Part shown: piece by piece, positions 57,188 to 59,420 of the stretch
Layout: the number at the start of each line of letters is the position of its first letter
Numbering within the stretch: position 1 is the first letter of the stretch
Translations under genes and position numbers: made by a program
Notes under the pieces: generated by a model
Told to the model about the DNA's origin: nothing
The model's database searches: none
Seen by the model: the letters and a program-made list of their open reading frames with translations, nothing else
DNA from: JBKQHQ01 sp052148715
GTDB taxonomy: Bacteria > Pseudomonadota > Alphaproteobacteria > Rhizobiales > Xanthobacteraceae
Reading direction: 5' to 3'
NCBI GenBank assembly: GCA_052148715.1
Contig: JBKQHQ010000126.1
Location: 1-59,420 of the forward strand
Length of the DNA: 59,420 bases

Positions 57188-58417
57188 TCAGCCGCCGGTC
57201 TGTCCGATCACCAGCATGTTGCTCAGGAACACCGCGCCTTCAGTGGCGATCAGCTCGCCGGGCTGCAGTCCTTCAAGGATCTGCCGAAAGCCGTCCTTCT
57301 GGATGCCGATCTTGACCGTACGCTGAACGAACCGGCGGCGATCGGTCGTGACCCACACGGTCTGCGTGCCGTCGCCCTCGCGCACGACGCCGTCGAGCGG
57401 AACCGCGGTCGAGCGTACCGGATCGCCGATGCGGATCACAAAGTTGGCGATCATTCCCTGCAGCAGCTCATGCTTGGGATCAGCGATGTCGGAGCGGATC
57501 AACACCCGGTGCGTGTTGGGATCGACCATCGAGGTGATGGTCGAGATGTGCCCCTCGAAAAGCCGGCCCGGATAGGCCAGCACACTGACCTTGGCCTCCT
57601 GGCCGAGCTTAAAAGCCGGGCTGTCGCTCTCGGCGACGTTCGCCAGCATCCACATCGTGGAAATGTCCGCGACCGAGTAGGGAGCCGGCGCGTTGCCCGG
57701 CTGCACGAAAAGCCCGGGCGCCGCGTTGCGCGCGGTGACCCGACCCGAGATTGGGCTTGGCACGACCAATGTCGGGTCAGCCTTGCGCTCCTTGACGATT
57801 CGGTCGATCTCGGCTTCGCTCTTGCCGAAGATGCGAACCGCGTCGCGCCCGGCGCGCAATGCGCCTTCGGCGGTTTGCTGGTCGGACACCGCCTGCTCCA
57901 GATCGTGTTGCGAGACCGCCCGCGTCTCGTAAAGCTTCTTGAGGCGCTCCAGGTTGCGGGTGGTCAGCTCCAAGACCCCTGCCGCGGCAATCAAGTTCGA
58001 GTCGGCAGCCAGGAGGTCGGGGCTGTCGATGGTGAACAGGGTCTGCCCGGTCTTCACTTCATCGCCGACTTTGGCGAATAGCTCGAGGATCCTTCCCTGA
58101 TAGGGCGTAAAGACCTGAACCGTCATATCCTCGTTGAAATCGATGCTGCCCACGGCCGATTTCTCGACCGGAAACAGCCGCTCTTCGGCGGTGCCAACCT
58201 TGACCGACGACGCCTGCTTTTCAGATAGCTCTATGGTGCCTAACGGAAGCGCAGATGCCGACTTTGTCGACTCGGTTTCCTTGGCGCGCGCCGTGCCCAC
58301 GCCCAATTTTTTAGGCACGTCGCCTAGATTTCCAGCAAGATAAACGCCGGCCGCGAAGCTCAAGACGCCGGCCACAATGGCTGCCCTTACCGTGACGGCC
58401 CTCTTGTCGAATTCCAT
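57188..58417 (-). CDS. RND efflux membrane fusion protein (CzcB/CusB type)
   Basis: 409 residues. N-terminal anchor (AAIVAGVLSFAAGVYLAG), then a lipoyl-like domain (VQVFTPYQGRILELFAKVGDEVKTGQTLFTI), a long coiled-coil hairpin (ELTTRNLERLKKLYETRAVSQHDLEQAVSDQQTAEGALRAGRDAV), a beta barrel and membrane-proximal domain (VRSTAVPLDGVVREGDGTQTVWV). It joins the inner-membrane pump and the outer-membrane channel. First gene of the minus-strand efflux operon; no His-rich metal-binding region is seen at its start. Confidence 0.92.
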   Translation of the reverse strand: MEFDKRAVTVRAAIVAGVLSFAAGVYLAGNLGDVPKKLGVGTARAKETESTKSASALPLGTIELSEKQASSVKVGTAEERLFPVEKSAVGSIDFNEDMTVQVFTPYQGRILELFAKVGDEVKTGQTLFTIDSPDLLAADSNLIAAAGVLELTTRNLERLKKLYETRAVSQHDLEQAVSDQQTAEGALRAGRDAVRIFGKSEAEIDRIVKERKADPTLVVPSPISGRVTARNAAPGLFVQPGNAPAPYSVADISTMWMLANVAESDSPAFKLGQEAKVSVLAYPGRLFEGHISTITSMVDPNTHRVLIRSDIADPKHELLQGMIANFVIRIGDPVRSTAVPLDGVVREGDGTQTVWVTTDRRRFVQRTVKIGIQKDGFRQILEGLQPGELIATEGAVFLSNMLVIGQTGG

Positions 58418-58792
58418 GGCTGCACCTGAACATTATGGGTGGCGGTATGGCGTCGCTTTCGCGCGCTTTGCACGAGTTTGGCGATTTCGCGCGCTTGGAG
58501 ACTTGGGGCTGATGATGGCGGCGGCACCGACTCGGGTCTACTGTGACGAATCTCCACTTCCACTGTGACGGATCACAGTTCCACGACTCGTTAACCTCAT
58601 TTACCGTTCAAGTCCGCGTTACCATCGCACCGCACACTTGACGATCAGAGTGTTGACGGCCTCCGATGGGAAAAAAGTGGGTGAACAAAAGCTTCGGTGG
58701 CGAGAAAGAAAAAGCCGGGTGATGTAGCTTGAAGCGTAAGTAAACAGGGAACGGTAACAAAGTAAGCGTCAAACAGTAGTGTGGGGGTTAGT
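58418..58792. promoter_or_regulatory. Divergent promoter region of the metal-efflux system
   Basis: 375 bases between the membrane-fusion and outer-membrane genes. ACTGTGACGGATCACAGT (58562-58579) is a perfect 7-bp inverted repeat with a 4-base spacer, and a further half-site, ACTGTGACGAATC, lies just upstream at 58550. A shared regulator of the efflux system is likely; no regulator gene is visible in the window. Confidence 0.6.
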
Positions 58793-59420
58793 ATGTTTAT
58801 AAGGTCTTGTCCCGGCCTCGCGGCCGCTGTGACGGCTGTTTTGCTTTCAAGTTGTGCGGTGGGTCCCGACTTCGCAACTCCTGCTCCTCCGGACGTCGGC
58901 CGCTACACCAAAGAGCCTTTGGCAACGCATACCAGCTCGACGGATGCGGCCTTCGGCAAGGCCCAGCGTTTCGTGCAAGGCCGCGAGATTTCCGCCGAGT
59001 GGTGGAAATTATTCCACTCGCCGGGGCTCAACGCCCTGATCCGCAAATCGCTCGAAGCCAATCCCACCTTGCAGGCCGCCATCGCTTCGTTGCGCAGCGC
59101 CAAGGAAGGCGTCTACGCGCAGCAGGGCAAATACTTCCCACTCGTGCAGGCCAACGCCATTCCAAGCCGAACACTGACCCCCGGAGTTATATCTCCGACC
59201 CTCAACTCGCCCGCCAACCCGTTTGATCTCTACACCGCCCAGGTGCAGGTGTCGTACACCTTCGACGTCTGGGGCCTCAACCGGCGCACGGTTGAATCGC
59301 TGCAGGCGCAGGCGGATTTTCAGAACTTCCAGGTCGAGGCGGCCTACCTGGCGCTCACCGCCAACGTGGTGGTGGCGGCAATCCAGGAAGCGTCGTTGCG
59401 CGGGCAAATCGACGCCACGA
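58793..59420 (+). CDS. NodT/TolC-family outer-membrane efflux lipoprotein, cut by window edge
   Basis: About 209 residues from the ATG at 58793 (behind GGGGG) to the right edge. A lipobox (VLLSSC) marks the acylated Cys, followed by VGPDFATP, the NodT start, and EISAEWWKLFHSPGLNALIRKSLEANPTLQAAIASLRSAKE, the first TolC-type helix. The remaining sequence reads FDVWGLNRRTVESLQAQADFQNFQVEAAYLALTANVVVAAIQEASLRGQIDAT. It supplies the trimeric exit channel for the RND pump encoded divergently. The C-terminus lies beyond the window. Confidence 0.93.
   Translation, partial: MFIRSCPGLAAAVTAVLLSSCAVGPDFATPAPPDVGRYTKEPLATHTSSTDAAFGKAQRFVQGREISAEWWKLFHSPGLNALIRKSLEANPTLQAAIASLRSAKEGVYAQQGKYFPLVQANAIPSRTLTPGVISPTLNSPANPFDLYTAQVQVSYTFDVWGLNRRTVESLQAQADFQNFQVEAAYLALTANVVVAAIQEASLRGQIDAT

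Noticed and set aside
1..59420. CRISPR array, rRNA or additional tRNA genes
   Set aside because: No regularly spaced repeats, no rRNA sequence and no second cloverleaf were recognised.

Overview
The window is GC-rich, densely coded DNA from an alphaproteobacterium, most likely of the Hyphomicrobiales (Bradyrhizobium/Rhodopseudomonas relatives). The clues are Omp25/Omp31-type barrels, a phasin with PhaR-like operator sites, fused OprB-type porins, FNR/FixK boxes, and an inverted repeat built on GAGCATGATC that is typical of Bradyrhizobium-type genomes. No rRNA operon, CRISPR array, phage or intact insertion sequence is visible. The only tRNA gene found is the selenocysteine tRNA.

Bases 1-1963 (minus strand) hold a PadR regulator, an O-methyltransferase and a siderophore-interacting (ferric-chelate) reductase cut by the left edge. 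Bases 2028-16806 are a nearly self-contained selenium island. On the minus strand run a selenocysteine-containing formate dehydrogenase (fdnG with an in-frame UGA and SECIS hairpin, fdxH, fdnI), fdhE, selA, a Sel1-repeat gene, selB and selC, then four small genes: two unrecognised, one DsrE-like and one lipoyl carrier of the GcvH fold. Divergent on the plus strand are a transglutaminase-like protein, a TusA/YedF-like protein and selD. The selC gene lies inside the open selB reading frame.

Bases 17018-18805 carry a D,D-carboxypeptidase and a small cytochrome c. Bases 18888-25699 form an electron-transfer cluster with five FNR/FixK-type boxes: a Bfd-like ferredoxin, two DUF6455 proteins, an operon of a Cyc2-like heme-porin fusion plus an Omp25-type barrel and two diheme cytochromes, a third diheme cytochrome facing the other way, and a HiPIP. 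Cyc2 + c4-type diheme cytochrome + HiPIP is the parts list of an outer-membrane Fe(II)-oxidation or electron-uptake chain. This is the strongest candidate for an undescribed system here.

Bases 26087-36713 are mixed: a phasin, an ArsR/SRPBCC pair with a frameshift, a cNMP-domain thioredoxin-reductase-like flavoprotein lacking the CxxC, an IorAB-type molybdenum hydroxylase, a ClC-CBS channel, small hypothetical genes and a hemolysin III homologue. Bases 37060-39366 hold two Omp25-type porins with a duplication scar between them. Bases 39514-48151 are a metal-uptake region (metal-binding protein, NicO transporter, DUF1007, two DUF2946 proteins, TonB receptor, ExbB-ExbD-TonB). Bases 48358-59420 hold a two-barrel porin, a response regulator with a shortened duplicate, recombinase/transposase remnants and a divergent heavy-metal RND efflux system whose outer-membrane gene runs off the right edge.
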